Of a stretch of DNA of 64,000 nucleotides, positions 25,111-38,719 are shown one piece after another. This stretch comes from Cycas panzhihuaensis. Lineage: Eukaryota > Cycadophyta. The stretch spans positions 53,451,741 through 53,515,740 of the forward strand of contig CM041465.1 in assembly GCA_023213395.1 (NCBI GenBank), written 5' to 3'. A program made the translations under genes and the position numbers. The notes below the pieces were generated by a model. That model ran no database searches and was not told the origin of the DNA. It worked only from the letters and a program-made list of their open reading frames with translations. Numbering within the stretch: the stretch's first letter is position 1; each line of letters opens with the position of its first letter.

Positions 25111-25453
25111 TGTTGGAAAGGAATTAGGAGCACAACATGCATTATATAATTTATGATTGAATAATAAATAGACATACATCAATAGAGACTAAATATAGCC
25201 AAGTGGAAAACCCTTGTAAGGGAAGAAAAACCACTTTAGAAATTTGTAAATTTTATTATCATAATACATAGTACAAAAACCCCAAGTTTCTATATTTGCC
25301 CCCATATACATAATGAGAGAGATAATTACATATGCATTAAATTGGGTAACCACCTATTCGAATGAATTTTAATAGTAATATTAATATAATAATAATTTAT
25401 CCTAATAATAGAAACTAACATAAAATATTACGAGATAATATTATATTTTAATA
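25111..25453 (-). repeat. 3' LTR of copia-2
   Basis: Starts TGTTGGAAAGG and ends TTTTAATA next to the purine tract. Collinear with 31986-32329. Confidence 0.85.
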
Positions 25454-25559
25454 TTCCCCTTTAATGTTATCTTTAATACAATAATAGAAAGAAGAATGAT
25501 AAAGGCCTCAACATGTTGATCCCCCTTTGATGAAGATTTCATCAACTTTTAGTAATTTA

Positions 25560-27000
25560 ACATAACTTGATGAACTTTGCTTTGGTAAGAGACTTTATTA
25601 TTATATTAGTAGCTTATAAATCTATAGAATAATATGAAAAATTAATAATACCACCATTAACAAAATTTCTAATAAAATATTGGAATTCAATATGTTTTAT
25701 TTATAAATAATCAATAGGGTTGGTAGCAATAGCAATAGTTCCTTTATTATCTATATGAATTTTAATAGAAGATTTAAAAGAGAAACTAAGTTCATTTCAG
25801 AATGACTTAATCCACAAAGACTATTTACTAGCTTTGACTAAAGCATAATATTCTGCTTTAGTAGTAGATAAGGCAAGTGATTATATTTTTTTATTAACCT
25901 AAGTAATAGGTAAAGAATAAAGAAAGAATACATACGTTGTTGTGGATTTACATTCATTAGTATCACCTACCTCATCAAAATTAGTATAACCTATCAATTG
26001 AAGATCAAGGTTAGAATATTTATAAGTAAGGTAAAAGTAAATTATACCTTATACATATCTTAATATATGTTTGGTAGCTTACTAGTAAGATTGATGCAAC
26101 TTTTATATATATCTAAAACATAAAGTGACAATATAAGAGATATTAGAACAAACATGGGTTAGATAGATTAAACTACCATTAAGTTAATAATAGTTGGAAC
26201 AATAAGAGGCATTTGATAATTAATCAATAATTTAGTACATGATTGTAAGGAAGGGTTGATTTAGAGTTTTCTATATTAAATCTTTTAATGAGATCAAGGA
26301 TATATTTAGGTTGGGATATTGAAATTGTAGAATCATATTGACAAACTTGTAAATTAAGAAAATGGTGGAGAGAACCTAAGTTAGTCATTTCAAACATTTC
26401 TATGAGAATATATTTTAATTGGAAAATAGAAGAAGGTACAGATCCAGTGATGATAATATCAATAACATATAAGATAAGAAGAGTAATGTGATTATTTTTA
26501 AGTTTAAAATAAATATTTAGATCATTACATATTTGTTATATCCATTAGAAATAAGGTAGTGATTAGTTTTATTATACCAAGCTTAAGAGACTTATTTAAG
26601 ACCATATAAAGACTTTTTAATTTTATAGACAAGATTAAGATCAACCACAAGACCTAGAGGTTGAGTCATATAGATTTCTTCTTTGAGATCACCATTAAGA
26701 ATGGTTCTTTTAACATCCATTTGATGGATTTGCTAGCTAAATTTGGCTATAAAGAAAATAATAATTTTAATAGTATTCATTTTGGTGATAGGGGCTAAGG
26801 TTTCATTTTAATTAATGTCATCAATTTGAGAAAAATCTTTATCAATTAGGTGAGCTTTATGCTTTCCAATAGCACCTTTAGAGTTATATTTTATACGATA
26901 GATCCACTTACAATTTATCAAGTTTATCCCTAAGGGAAGAGGAACTAAGTCCCAAGTGAAAATTTTAATGAAACCCTCATATTCAACATTTATGGTTTAT
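25560..27000 (-). pseudogene. Copia-2 reverse transcriptase and RNase H (broken)
   Basis: RT: minus strand has [17 protein letters not shown] (about 26567-26640), where the family has KQxPR, so Gln and Arg codons became stops. The catalytic motif reads YVID (26458-26469) instead of YVDD. RNase H: SLALSTTKAEYYALVKAS (about 25826-25880), then HIDNKGTIAIATNPI, KHIEFQYFI and SLTKAKF at the tail. Both domains are recognisable but dead. Confidence 0.85.
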
Positions 27001-27299
27001 TGCCATATCAGGTTTTAATGAGCTTCTTAAAATGTATTGGTATCATCATTAGACATAATTTTAGCCATTAATATAAAAATAACTTATTTTTATAACCTTA
27101 TTCTTCTAGTATTAAATGAATTACTATCACCAAGTCCCACATTTGAAAGGGTTTTCTAAACCCATTTTAGTTGCTTATTATTTTGGGAATGATCATGAGA
27201 GAATGGTGACTTAGATTTATTAGAGTTAGTTAAAGTCTAATTTTAGACTTGTATTTCTAAGTTTATTATAGTTGCATTATCAACCTATTTTTCAAAGTG

Positions 27300-28160
27300 A
27301 TTAGATAAAATACTATTAGTTAAAAGTTGTTTGAGAAGAAGAGGTATTTAGTTAGAGTTAGTTATTAATAAATATTCTTCTTCATCAAACTTGATATCAC
27401 ATTTAATGAAAATAGTATGTATAACAAGATCCAACAAATGATAAGCCTTACTTTCTTTATTGTAACTGACAAAGATAAACCAAAAACATTTTTGATCAAG
27501 TTTTAAGCCTTTTTTTTGGAATATGTAACCAAGTAATACTTCCAAATATTTTGAAGTGTTTAACAAGAGGTTTATGACCAAACCACTTTCATTCTAGCAT
27601 AATGCTATCTAAGGCTATAGTATATAATCTATTTAAAAAATAGTTAGAACATACTATAACTTCTACCCAAAGTTTAAAATCTAAGTTTTTAAAATGAAGT
27701 ATATATCTAGTCATTTTAATGACTATATAATTTTTGTGTTCTACAAAATTATTTTATTGAGGGGAATAAGCAATAGAATGTTGTAATCTAATGCTATTAT
27801 TTTTATAGAAAAATGTGAACTCATTACTTAAATATTCTTTTGTATTATCAAACCTAAAAATTTTATTTTAAAGTTCGATTGGTTTCAATTAAAGTCTTAA
27901 AGTCAATAAAGGTATGAAAAGCCTCACTACAATATTTTAGCATATAAACTCAATATTTTCTAGAAAAATCATCAATAAAAGTTACAAAATATTTACTACT
28001 AGAATATGAGGGTATCTGAAAGGGACCACATATATCAAAATGGATAAGTTTGAGTAGAGATTTAGCTTAAAACTTAGTTTTATAGGGAAAAGGGTTAATA
28101 TGTTGTTTACTTAGAACATGGGCTTTACAAACACTAGATATTGTAGATAAAAAAGGAAGA
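27300..28160 (-). pseudogene. Copia-2 integrase (broken)
   Basis: Minus strand: CKAHVLSKQHINPFPYKT (pre-integrase end), LLKLIHFDICGPFQIPSYS, YFVTFIDDFSRKY, then the C-terminal part with LLGYIFQKKGLKLDQKCF (27348-27581). The first two catalytic Asp positions can be followed (FDICGP and the region after IDDFS), but stops interrupt the core. Confidence 0.82.
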
Positions 28161-30300
28161 CCATAAACCATGTCATGTTATGTCAAAAAAGATAATTTTC
28201 CATAGCTTATATAGATAAAGCACATGTGCCATAAATGATTAATAGGGTCTAATTGAGCAATGAAAAAAGTAAATGATTTAGTTTATTTATGTGTGTTGTT
28301 GAAAAAACTTGGTTCTAAATAACTAAATCTACCACCAAGATCTATTCTAATTTGTAATAAGAATAAGATTTGAAACTATAATCAAATGAAAGTATATAAG
28401 CCAGGGATTATTTAACACATACATAAGAAAAGAATAAGCATTACTAAGTACAACAAAATTAACATGGTAAAACCCTAATAGGGTGTTAGGGAAACATCCA
28501 CATACAAAAGGTATCAAGCTTTATTAATAAAAAATGGAAATCTAAATTATAATAGCCACAAAGTTCTCATAGAAATAATAAAACATGTAAAAATTAACTA
28601 ATTTAGCCTACATGGAGAGTGTCATAAGAAGGTATAAAATCTCAACCATCAGATCTAGGGCCTTTTTAATGAATGACCCTGATTCTCTTTATTGTTTGAT
28701 AGATTTTAAATTCTAAAATTTTACTTCAGGGGAACTACTTTTGATCCCCCGCCAAGGGGGCATCCATAGCTATCATTACCCTCCTAAACCCCCTAGCAAC
28801 AATATTTAAGAGGAAGGGGGGAGGGGAAGTCCTCCTATGCCTCCTTGAAAAAAATTGGTAAGGAAAACTATGCTAAAAAATAAGTTAAAATTTTAGCCTC
28901 CTTATACACTATTGTGACATACTCAACACGTATAAGGTTTGTTAGACTACAAAGACCTATCTTATGATTAGTATATCTAGAAGTAGTTGCTTTAAATTTA
29001 TTAAAAGGTTACTTCATAATAAATTTATCTTTCTTGAATTCAACCACTAGGTTATTCTAATAGATTTGATAAATAGACAATAAGTTAGGTAATAAACTAG
29101 GAATATAGATCACATTATTAAGAGTGATTCTTTAAAGAAACATCATCTATTTTTTTAACTTTAATTTAGGGACCACTACTAAATAAAGTTTTCTCTTCAA
29201 AATTTGTACCTAGGTTATAAGTAAAAAGGTACTCCTCATGTCCTGTCATATGATGGGAAGCTCTAGAATCAAGTACCCATGAAGGAGGTAGTAAGTTAGG
29301 TGCAATAAAGGTTGAGGTAAATACAATTAAAGAGTTATGGTATTTGTATTACATCCCTTTTAAAGCTTTTTAGGTTTTAGAAGCTAACCTATTTCTACAA
29401 ACATCTATAGTATGTTTCTTTTTATGATAGTAGACACGACTAATATTTTGGTTATAATGTGATCTAGGGATATTTTTTGTTTACTGTATATGTTTTGGTA
29501 TTGAGTATGTGTTTTGATTTTTAAACATTCCCAAATATTTATGATTTTGATTATTATGGTAGTTTAAAAGGGAACCTCTAAATAATTTATGAGGTTTAGA
29601 ATTTTTGTTATAATTATTTTGATGTTTATATTTATTTTATGGTTTAGTGTTATATAAAAGAGCCTAAGAAGGATCTTTGATTTCTCTAGTTTAAATAAGC
29701 ATCAATTAGCATTCAACCAATTGATTTGTAAGTTGGTCAAAGGATATAGTGGGATGACCACACTCTTATCTAGATTAAAGGATTTTAAAAGTTTACTTAT
29801 TGCTAAATGGATGAATGCATTGACATCTTTGGCAAGTATTATAGTTATAATTTTATGATCTCCTTTAATTATTTTGATATAGTTACATAGATCTATATTT
29901 ATTAGTTGAAGATTAAACAAAAATTCCTTGACTCTAATAAAAATCTTCACATTTTAAATCATATATTTTCTTTTCTTCTAACATGGCAACTTGTATTGTA
30001 TCAACTTTGTCATACTTTTCTCTCTTTTTTTTCTCTAGAATGGCTAATTCATCTAAGTCAATGAATAACCTATAAATGTAAGGAAAGAAGTTAGGATAGT
30101 GCCTAAGGCACTATCACAGTTTATTAGATAAACTATCTAGACATCTGATGTGGTATTCACAAGTTTTTAGAATTTTCTGGTCACGTACCACCATAGTTTT
30201 TGTTGTTTTACTTGGTTAGATACTTTAGCCTTTTAGTCAGTATAATTTGAGCTAGTTAATATTAGAATTTTGGTGGAAGGAGTTACTCTTGGCATAAAAT
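28161..30300 (-). pseudogene. Copia-2 gag and protease region (broken)
   Basis: The zinc knuckle lies near 29410-29450 on the minus strand, read as RVYYHKKKHTIDVC: compared with CX2CX4HX4C the first two Cys are Arg and Tyr. A short gag-like stretch spans 29702-29950. The protease should lie at about 28900-29300 (a fragment resembling 'SRASHHMTGHEEY' near 29220-29270, minus strand). A gag start is not visible. Confidence 0.6.
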
Positions 30301-31973
30301 CCATTGGGAAAAAAATATATATATGTATTAAAGATAACCTCAGATACTTAAAATATTCTCTTTAATTAAGACACATAAATAAGGTGTATAACTAAATAAA
30401 TTTTTAAATTAATGTGGTAACAAACCATATACATATAATGCTTAAAAATTTAAAGTGATTATCATAACAATAATTTCATCTTAAAATTAAGTATTATAAG
30501 ATTTAAATTAATAAATATAGAATGATAATAGATAATGTAATGACATAGTGAAATTTGTAAACAGACTACAAGTGTGTAATTTGAATATTTAGAAAAAAAT
30601 GGGAAGGTGTCCCTTTAAACACACTTATGAAGGTTCATTTTTTTAGAGATATATTTGCAAAAATAATGTTAAAAAGTATAAAAGATATAAATTATGATAA
30701 AAATACACCACAATAAGCAAAGATTATGATCAATTTGTAAAATTATTTAATATATAAAATTACTTCAATGGTAATCATATTAATGTTAAATAATTAAGTG
30801 TATTTGTTAATTAGGTGGGGGGATAGGGTTATTTTAATCCAATTAATTCATAAATGTTAGTGTTTTAATCATTAAAATGTTAAAATAAATAATTATTACT
30901 AAAAAAATATGAATGAAATTTATAAATGAAGTCACATACTTGTACTTACCTTATACATGATTTGTTGCATTAACTTTGGACTAAAATTGCACCATCAAAA
31001 TGGCTAACTAGAGTTTGTGCTTCATTTTGGACCAAGAGTAAGTATCCTATATACACCCAAATCTACAAGGATAACAACCTTGCATAGTTCCTTTAATTAG
31101 TTGTTCCTCTTTCATTTAATCCCCTACTACACTTGCCACCTTTCACCTAGATTGAATCTGGTTTAATCATGTCTTTGATCACCTCTCATCTCTTATTGCC
31201 TTCTAACTACTTACATGTATGCATTCCCTTACTATAAATTCAAAATCTTTAGTGCACCATCCACATACCAAACACACTCAGTTCAAACCCATCACTTAAA
31301 CCAAATTAGGCTTACTAAACACCATATATTATATAACTACACTATGCAATGTTATAACTTAAAATGGTGATATTCTTATTCTGATGTAGATTCAACTAAA
31401 TTAATAATAGTCAAAGTTATTTACTTTGTTAACTCCTCTATTTATTAAGGAATCTTCTATATTGAACTCTTTCTTCATAAAATAGTAAACCCTTTCAATG
31501 CTTTGAAGTCAATCTATCCTTACTCGATGCTCTGTGCCCATAATTTTTGCATTATTATTGAACAATTCATATGCTAAATTAAACTTGATATATCTCGTTA
31601 GAATAGGCCTAACAATAATACTTATTACCTATCAATCAAATGATGCAAGATGGTGCAGTGATAAGAGCTGAAAGTTATCACCCTCCATTCAATCCATTTC
31701 CAGTCTCCTCTATAGGATATACACATATATCACCCATTTCATTGCCCTTTATATCACACACTTCTAACAACAATATTTCAACTTCCAAACATACATTCTC
31801 TAGATAGATAAGCTATAGAGTGAATAATAGTCTAAAGTTTTACAACTTCAAGGCCTAGTTAACTTTTGGAGATCAACAACTATTGTTTACGAGTGTCACA
31901 ACCTCCTCCTCTCTAGTATAATAATGACATATTCTTGTAATTAAATATCAACTTAAGCTTGATGACCCAACCT
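30301..31973 (-). other. Copia-2 leader, no gene seen
   Basis: AT-rich sequence between gag remnants and the primer site. It contains poly-A/T-rich stretches and no domain I recognise. Confidence 0.4.
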
Positions 31974-31985
31974 ACTTTGGTACTA
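31974..31985 (-). other. Primer binding site of copia-2 (degenerate)
   Basis: Minus strand TAGTACCAAAGT matches TGGTATCAGAGC at 8 of 12 places and abuts the LTR TG at 31986. Confidence 0.6.
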
Positions 31986-32329
31986 TGTTAGAGAGGAAGG
32001 ACGAGCTTAACATGCATTATATAATTTAGGATCAAAGAATAAACAAACATACATCAATAGAGACCAAATACAGATAGGTGGAAAACAACTTTGAGTGAAG
32101 AAAAACCATTTCGAAAATTAATAAATTTTATTATTATAATGCATAGTACAAAGGCCCCCAGCTTTCTACATTCATCCCCATATACATAATGAGAGAGATG
32201 ATTACATGTACATTGAATTGGGTAACTACCCATTCAACTAAATTTTAATAATAACATTAATATAATAATAATTAATCCTAATAATATAGGCTAAAATAAA
32301 TCATTACAAGACAACATTATATTCTAATA
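31986..32329 (-). repeat. 5' LTR of copia-2
   Basis: Starts TGTTAGAGAGG. Collinear with 25111-25453, including the shared 'catgcattatataattta' and 'ccccatatacataatgagag' stretches. Confidence 0.85.
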
Positions 32330-32883
32330 GTCTTTTCCATGCTTGTGTTGAATTTATGATGGATTCTATTATAGATAATATGTGAGGGTAAATTACTAAT
32401 AGCAATGCCTTGAGTTTTATTGTGCTATAAGTATAGTTGCCTAACTGTAGTGAAAGGTTAGAAGCTATAGTTGAGATGTCATAGCTTATATATGGATATA
32501 CTCTAGACATAGTGGGATGCTATGCATGATTTGATGCCAAGGTTTGAATCTTGATATGTTTTCTATGGTGGATGCTTAGAATGATGAGTTAAGTTTCAAA
32601 GCTATTATAGTTGATTATTATGTATATGTGATATATTACTTTTATTTCTATAAACCTTTTTGTATGGCTATTGAGATATTTGTTGGGCTATCATATTTTA
32701 TTGTGATGTCTTGAGGATGAGATGAGATTTTAGAATCTATTCATCCATATTTCTTGATTCATTTCATATGACTCAACAAGGGATAAGATTCTTGAGAGGG
32801 GTTTTTGATTGGCTACTTGGTAAATCCCTTATGATCAATTTAACGTTTCCCTATAAAAGATAATTTTTTATATTTTGGATTAT
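32330..32883. other. Spacer, nothing recognised
   Basis: AT-rich, without a supported gene. It lies between copia-2 and the copia-4 remnant. Confidence 0.4.
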
Positions 32884-33275
32884 GTTGATTCTTTCTTAAT
32901 ATTATATGATGGTTATTTTAGTTGTAAAGAAAGAAATCAAGGTGAAAAAATATGAAATAGAATAATAAACATTATATTCATAATTCACTTAATCATCATC
33001 TCATTATTAATGCCTCTTCATTGCCAAGTTGAAACATTTAAATAGACTTCAATGTGTAACTACCTACTTAAAAACCACTCAATGTAGAACTATATTAAAT
33101 AGAACATTAATGTCAAATAGGCATTAACCTAATAATACTTCCCCATAATAACAACTTGGAATTATACCTAACATATCTCTAAATTTACAAAACTCAATTT
33201 CTATTTGCGTTTTTATAAAGATATCTATGACTTACTCCTCAGTGTTGTAATAAACCATCTTGAACTCTCCTTGCT
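32884..33275 (-). mobile_element. Copia-4 remnant: RNase H tail, purine tract and part of a 3' LTR
   Basis: On the minus strand 33275-33150 reads GEFKMVYYNTEE*VIDIFIK and then FCKFRDMLGI. This matches the end of copia pol (YC.TE.QVADIFTK ... FRDKLGV). A purine tract ATGGGGAAG (about 33138-33146) follows directly, and LTR-like sequence extends left; its far edge (TGTTGATTC at 32884) is a guess. The rest of the element is not visible. Confidence 0.6.
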
Positions 33276-35317
33276 AAACTAATGCTTTGTTTCCTTAATT
33301 TTAGGCCTCTTCACCAAAATCTAGGAATATTAGATATGATTTCACTCTTAGTAGTTCTATATACATTAGACCATATATTACTTCTTATCATTTATTTAGT
33401 GTTGCATATTATTGGGTATTTATTTAAATTGCTTATGTATATTGAACCTCTCCCTCACTGATGATAGAAAAGAGATCCATTCTATATAACATTTATTTTA
33501 TTATAATTGTACAACTTTGTAAGTTGAGTTGCATGACAGTCACTGCTCTCTTGATTTCCATTGTTACATACCCATTCCCATTGTTTCACATACATGCTTC
33601 ATTTGCCATTATTCACACTCTCCGTTGGCTCCTTTAAATGTCTATTTTGCATTGATGCAAGCCTATACTCCTTTGAGTTAGATTATGTGGGTTAAACAAG
33701 GGTTAAAATCCCCTCCAAATTAATTTATTATGAGTTAAACATGAGTCTATGCACCTTTATGCAATTCATTTTGGATAACACAAGTGTTTTCTATGTTTTT
33801 TCACACTTTTATCTTCTTTTATAATTTTTGCTTTGATGTTGAATGTAATTATTTATAGCACCTATACTATTATGTAAGTCTCTTCAAGTAGATATGAATT
33901 GATATTCATGAGTTAAAATTGAATATTGTATGAGGGAGTTATTCCCCTTTTACAACTTAAATTTTTCCATGATCCTACTTTCCACTTCTTGAGGCCAATG
34001 TCACAATTATCCCTTTAAAATAACATATTTCTTTCAAAAATTGATTTCATGATGATCTTTTTGTTTATTTTGAGGGTTTATTTATACTGTAAATATCTTT
34101 CATTAAGCCAATTTATCCTAATTCAGCCTATTTCTCTCTAACTAAGTTTAGAGCCCCTTTCCCTATTTGCTTACAGTCAAACAAGGCACTAGTTATCTAA
34201 TTTCTAATATGTTTTTGATTGTTAAATCAATGATGTATGCTTTACTTTACTAAATTTATAGTAATAATTCATTATTTTTGTTGATATTTTTCCTACCATA
34301 GTTCTCTCTATCATAGAGTATATTTGTTATATAACTCCTACGATACTACTTTATTCATATTGTACATCATTAATACATAATCTGTAGTATTACTAAAAGT
34401 CACATATTATTCATTTGTGGCATGGTCTATCACGCATTGTGACTCTTTAGTATACTTCATATGATATTAATATACTTGTTACACTATGTTTTAATAGTAT
34501 GTTTTATTTTTGTAGTACATTTTTAGCAGTATGATTAGAATTCATGTATTTTAATTAAGTTTACTTTTCTTTTTTTTTAATTCTTTTTTCTAATTTTGAT
34601 TTGTTAGTCTTTAATTTCTAGATTTTAGACATACATTGCCTATCATAACTCTTAAATTAATTTATTCTTTTACTTGTTTGATTTTCTCTCTCTTATTTCA
34701 TCATGTTGAAGTGACTGTCAAGCAGACTCATATAGCCTTATCCTAATCTTGAGATAACCTTCATATCCCTTTTTATTTAGTTTTCTCTAGTATTATTTTA
34801 TAGAATGAAGAAAATTGGATAAGAAAAGAACTTATTTGCTCTCATTTATTATCACTTAAAGAGACCTCTTATGCAATGAATCAAATAAGAGCCTTTTTAT
34901 CTTGTTTACTTTATTTCAAATCTTTTATTTAATTGATGATTATAAATGAAACAATAGAAAGAAAATGATAGATTTATTTTAGAAGAATATGCAAAATAAA
35001 TTGATGTGTTAAAAAAGCCTAAAAAACTTCATGAAAGATACCTTGTTTACCTCAATAAATACCTTTATATTTGCATATAAATATTCTCTCATCACTCATA
35101 AGGATAATACTTCTTATGCAATGCGTTTATATTTCTTTCCTTTAGGGTTTTATCTTGGCTCTAAGTATTTCTATAGATTAAAAAAATTTGACCTAAATTT
35201 GAGTAAAACCTTATGGAGATCATACTGAACATCACTTCATTATCTCTTTTTATTTCACATAACATCATCTTTCTTATTATTTCCTTAGTCTCCTTTTACT
35301 CATTAAACATTACAGTA
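33276..35317. other. AT-rich region, no gene seen
   Basis: About 2 kb at high AT content with no frame above noise. It may hold decayed pol of copia-4, but I could not follow motifs. Confidence 0.4.
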
Positions 35318-35809
35318 TGTAGGAAATAGAATGTAAGCCCAAATAGCTTTGATACCAAATGTTGGAACAATAATGGAGCTAAACTAAGCTTTGATACCAA
35401 ATAAAGGAAATAATATACAAGGAGAATAGGGTATAACATATACAAAAATCACATAAATCAATATTGCATCATAGCATCATAGCTTTAACATGAAAGTACT
35501 TTGTATTCAATCCATATTATAGTGAAGAGAGTTATAAATTTCCCAATAAAGATGGTGTCTAAAGATACTAGGGTTGCACACCCCTCAATATTTATAATTT
35601 TGGGGGAGGAGGGAAACTCTTCAACCCCTGAAATTTAAATTATAATAAAATAATATAAACTTAACTTAAAGTAAACTTAACTCAAATTAACATAAACTCA
35701 CCTTAACTTACCTACATATATTAAGCACCCGCATGTGTAAATTGAAGATGATGAGGTGTGCTCCCCTGTTTGGAAGGTATGAGTGGAGTGATGATAATTA
35801 ACTCCAATA
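35318..35809 (-). repeat. 3' LTR of element E
   Basis: Starts TGTAGGAAATAGAATG. It carries two primer-site-like motifs (35346-35357, 35388-35399) near its left edge, 42 bp apart. Confidence 0.85.
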
Positions 35810-36480
35810 TTCTCCCCATTAATGGTCATCATGAACATTTGTATCTTCTCTTTGAACTTATGAAATTTGTATTTGAAAAAAACTTTAAAATTTTGATCTT
35901 TATTAACTCTTCTCATCCTTATAGCCATATATGTCTCTTTATCATGGAAAGATGTAAAAAAACTATAAGTAAATGATGCTTGATTTGTATAAAGAAGAAT
36001 AGTTGTAACTTTGACTTTAACTTCTAGAAATTTAACTTCAAATATCATATTAATAGGTCTCTTTTCTGTCATATCATAAGATTCATTCTCCTCCTCAAAT
36101 GAAGGATCTAGTACTTATGTAGCAAGTTGGTCTTGCATTTGATCTGAATCTTCATGGGTGTTGTTATTATGATTCACCTATTCTGTTACCTGTCTCACAT
36201 GCTCATCAAAAATAACATCAAATACATTAAGGGTATCTCCCCCATAAGTGGAAATTAATACATTCCAAATAGATTTAGAAGTTGTTAATTCATAAACTTT
36301 TGAAAAAATATCATCATTTATAGTACAAAATAATAATCCTAGGACTTCATTATCCTTTCTAAAATTTTCTTTAATACTAACATCATAGTCATCTTATAAA
36401 TATTTCTAAAGATTATTTGAAATAAAATAGTTTTTTACAACCTTATGCCATTCTGAAAAATTTTACCCATTGAATATAGG
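35698..36480 (-). pseudogene. gag remnant of element E (UBN2 type, broken)
   Basis: The minus strand reads FNGQNFSEWHKVVKNYFI, then KDNEVLGLLFCTINDDIF, SIWNVLISTYGGDTLNVF and DEHVRQV. This is the layout of copia gag (UBN2/DUF4219 type). It continues as a basic stretch with RINM and MRRVNKDQNFKVFFKYKF to 35698 inside the LTR. No zinc knuckle was found. It lies against the 3' LTR, whereas gag normally lies near the 5' LTR, so the intervening 5 kb is either inserted sequence or a very long leader. Confidence 0.7.
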
Positions 36481-38719
36481 AAATTATGTTATTTTATCAA
36501 AAACACTTTAGTATATAAAAATATGCTCTTATCAAATCAAGAAAGTCAATGAACCAATGAACATATATGCTTTCAAATAAACTTCTTGAAAGTGTAAAAA
36601 AATGACCTTTGAAAATGAATGAACTAAATGCAACCTTTATAGGTGCAATAAGGAAATAAACTTTTCAATAATAATAAATGCTTTGAATATATGTATGATT
36701 TTATTAAATTAAATAAAGTTAATAAATGATTAAACTTTTATGATGTTAAATATACTCTTCAAAAGAAATGTAATGTCCTTTAGAAAGTTAATCAACTAGG
36801 CACAATAAGGAAATGATCCTTTCAATAATGATAAAAAAGGCTTTTTAATAAGTGTGCCTTTCAAATAAACTTTGAAATAAAATGAATATAAGAGCAAATT
36901 TGAATGTAATAAATATCTTAAGTAAATCTGAAATAATTCTTTAAGCTTTTGATCCTTCAAATAAGTAACCATAAATTTGAGCAAGTAAATAGTTTTTTCA
37001 ATGTGAGATTCTTTTCTTTGATAATAATATATAATGCTAAAACTGAAATATATATGAGTATTTTCACTTTGAAATATAACAAATATGAAGAAGAAACCTT
37101 TTAAAAAAATATTGTACTCCTTAAAAGAAAGGTTTAAAGGATAAGCTCAAGTTTGATAGCTTCAAAGCTATACTAAACGATGTCAGAATAATGTGAAACT
37201 TTACTAGTATAAAGATTAATAAAATATGAATCTAATGGAATTGACCGTTTTGAAAACAAGTTCTTACAAATCAAATTTTGATAAATCAAAGGTACATGCC
37301 TCTTTTTTAGGCATAACAAGAGCAGGGAGCTCAAAATTGTATAAAAATACCAATAAAATACTTATAAAATACTGTAAAACAATCAAATATCATTTATAAA
37401 ACTGATCAATATCTTTTTGAATAAAAAAATTTGAGAAATAATGTATGAAAATGTGTAATAATGGTAGGTGAGAGGTAATTAAGTACCTCTAATGCTTTTG
37501 AAAATTAGTAAAAATATGTTAAAATGTATAAAAAACTATGTCAAATCTAAGGGAAATGAGTTAGCTTCCCAATGAAAGTAATGAAACTAGATTCTGATGC
37601 TAAATAGAAAAGTTATAGTAAAAATAACAGTAGGTACCTTTATGTAAAAATGTTTAAAAGTTTCTAAAAAATACTAAAATGCCATATTTGGCGATTAAAA
37701 TAGTGATCAAAATAAATCCTAAAAATTAAAATAAAAGGTGGGTAATGAATTTTGTTGAATGTAGATCACTGTAGAATAGGTCCAGGTAGAAAATAATCTC
37801 CCGATAATAAAATATAATCAGTTGAAAAAGTGATTTTATAAAAAGTATAAAAATGCTTTAAAAATCAATGATCGACTTTAAATCGACTGAAATAGGGTCA
37901 AATCAGGTCTAAATTAGTCATATGATCAGTCCAAATAAATCTATAAAAATGTTTTGATGCAATGAAACTAGTTTCATCAGAAACCAATGACTCAATGAGA
38001 AGTTATGGTAAAAATTTACCAATAACCTTATGTAAAATAAAAAATTAAAAAAATTAAAAGGAAAAAAAAGTTTTAAATGTTGTTGGCCCCTTATGAGTTA
38101 TGTTAAGGGTCACGTGGTGATTAAATGTGACTGGGGGTTGAATATATAAGGGGGCTAGGGTTTCAAACCCTGGAACTTAAAATTTATTGAATCTAATTAA
38201 AGTTTTTAAAACTTTGTTAAAAAAAATTAAATGATTTCCACTACATTGGGCGTGGCCGCCGTCGCTATGCTAAACCCTGCATGTGGCCTGAGTGCTATCA
38301 CTTGGCCGACTTTGCAATGGTGTGAGTTGCAGTGAGCCAAAGAACGTGTAGAAATTACTTCAAAGTACTGAAAAGCTCTACCCAAATCAATTTGTCCTCT
38401 TTGAATATCAACACAATTTCACACGCCTTTAGTGTTTGGATTTGCAAAGAAGTTGGAGAAGCAGGTTGTGCACATTTTAGAGAAGAAGAATACAAATGGA
38501 GTTCCTAGTTGTCAGGGCTTTTGCTTATGATTCTCGTTATGGACAGGGTAGGGAAGCAATGTCCTCTAGTGTTGTAGATCTGACGTGATTTTTGTGCGTG
38601 TAGTTTGATCTGGGGCTAGTTGTCTATCGACTCCCACAAGGAAGAGGCTTATGAGGGATTTGAGGAGGTTGCAGCGATGCCTATCAACACCAACATAAAG
38701 TATTTGTTTACCACTCTAC
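36481..38719. other. Interior of element E, AT-rich with a GC-richer patch
   Basis: Mostly AT-rich without genes. At 38240-38700 base composition changes (gcgtggccgccgtcgctatg near 38251) and runs into the GNOM-like fragment, so this may be part of the same captured host segment or a neighbouring exon. I cannot assign a protein to it. Confidence 0.4.

Larger units (their letters stand above)
25111..32329 (-). mobile_element. Copia-2, Ty1/copia retrotransposon
   Basis: LTRs of 343 and 344 bp (25111-25453, 31986-32329) flank a minus-strand gag-protease-integrase-RT-RNase H order. The primer site (31974-31985) touches the right LTR, and the purine tract (minus AAAGGGGAA, about 25454-25463) touches the left. 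Flanks GATTT and GTCTT match in 3 of 5 bases, so the target duplication is weak. Decay is stronger than in copia-1. Confidence 0.87.
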
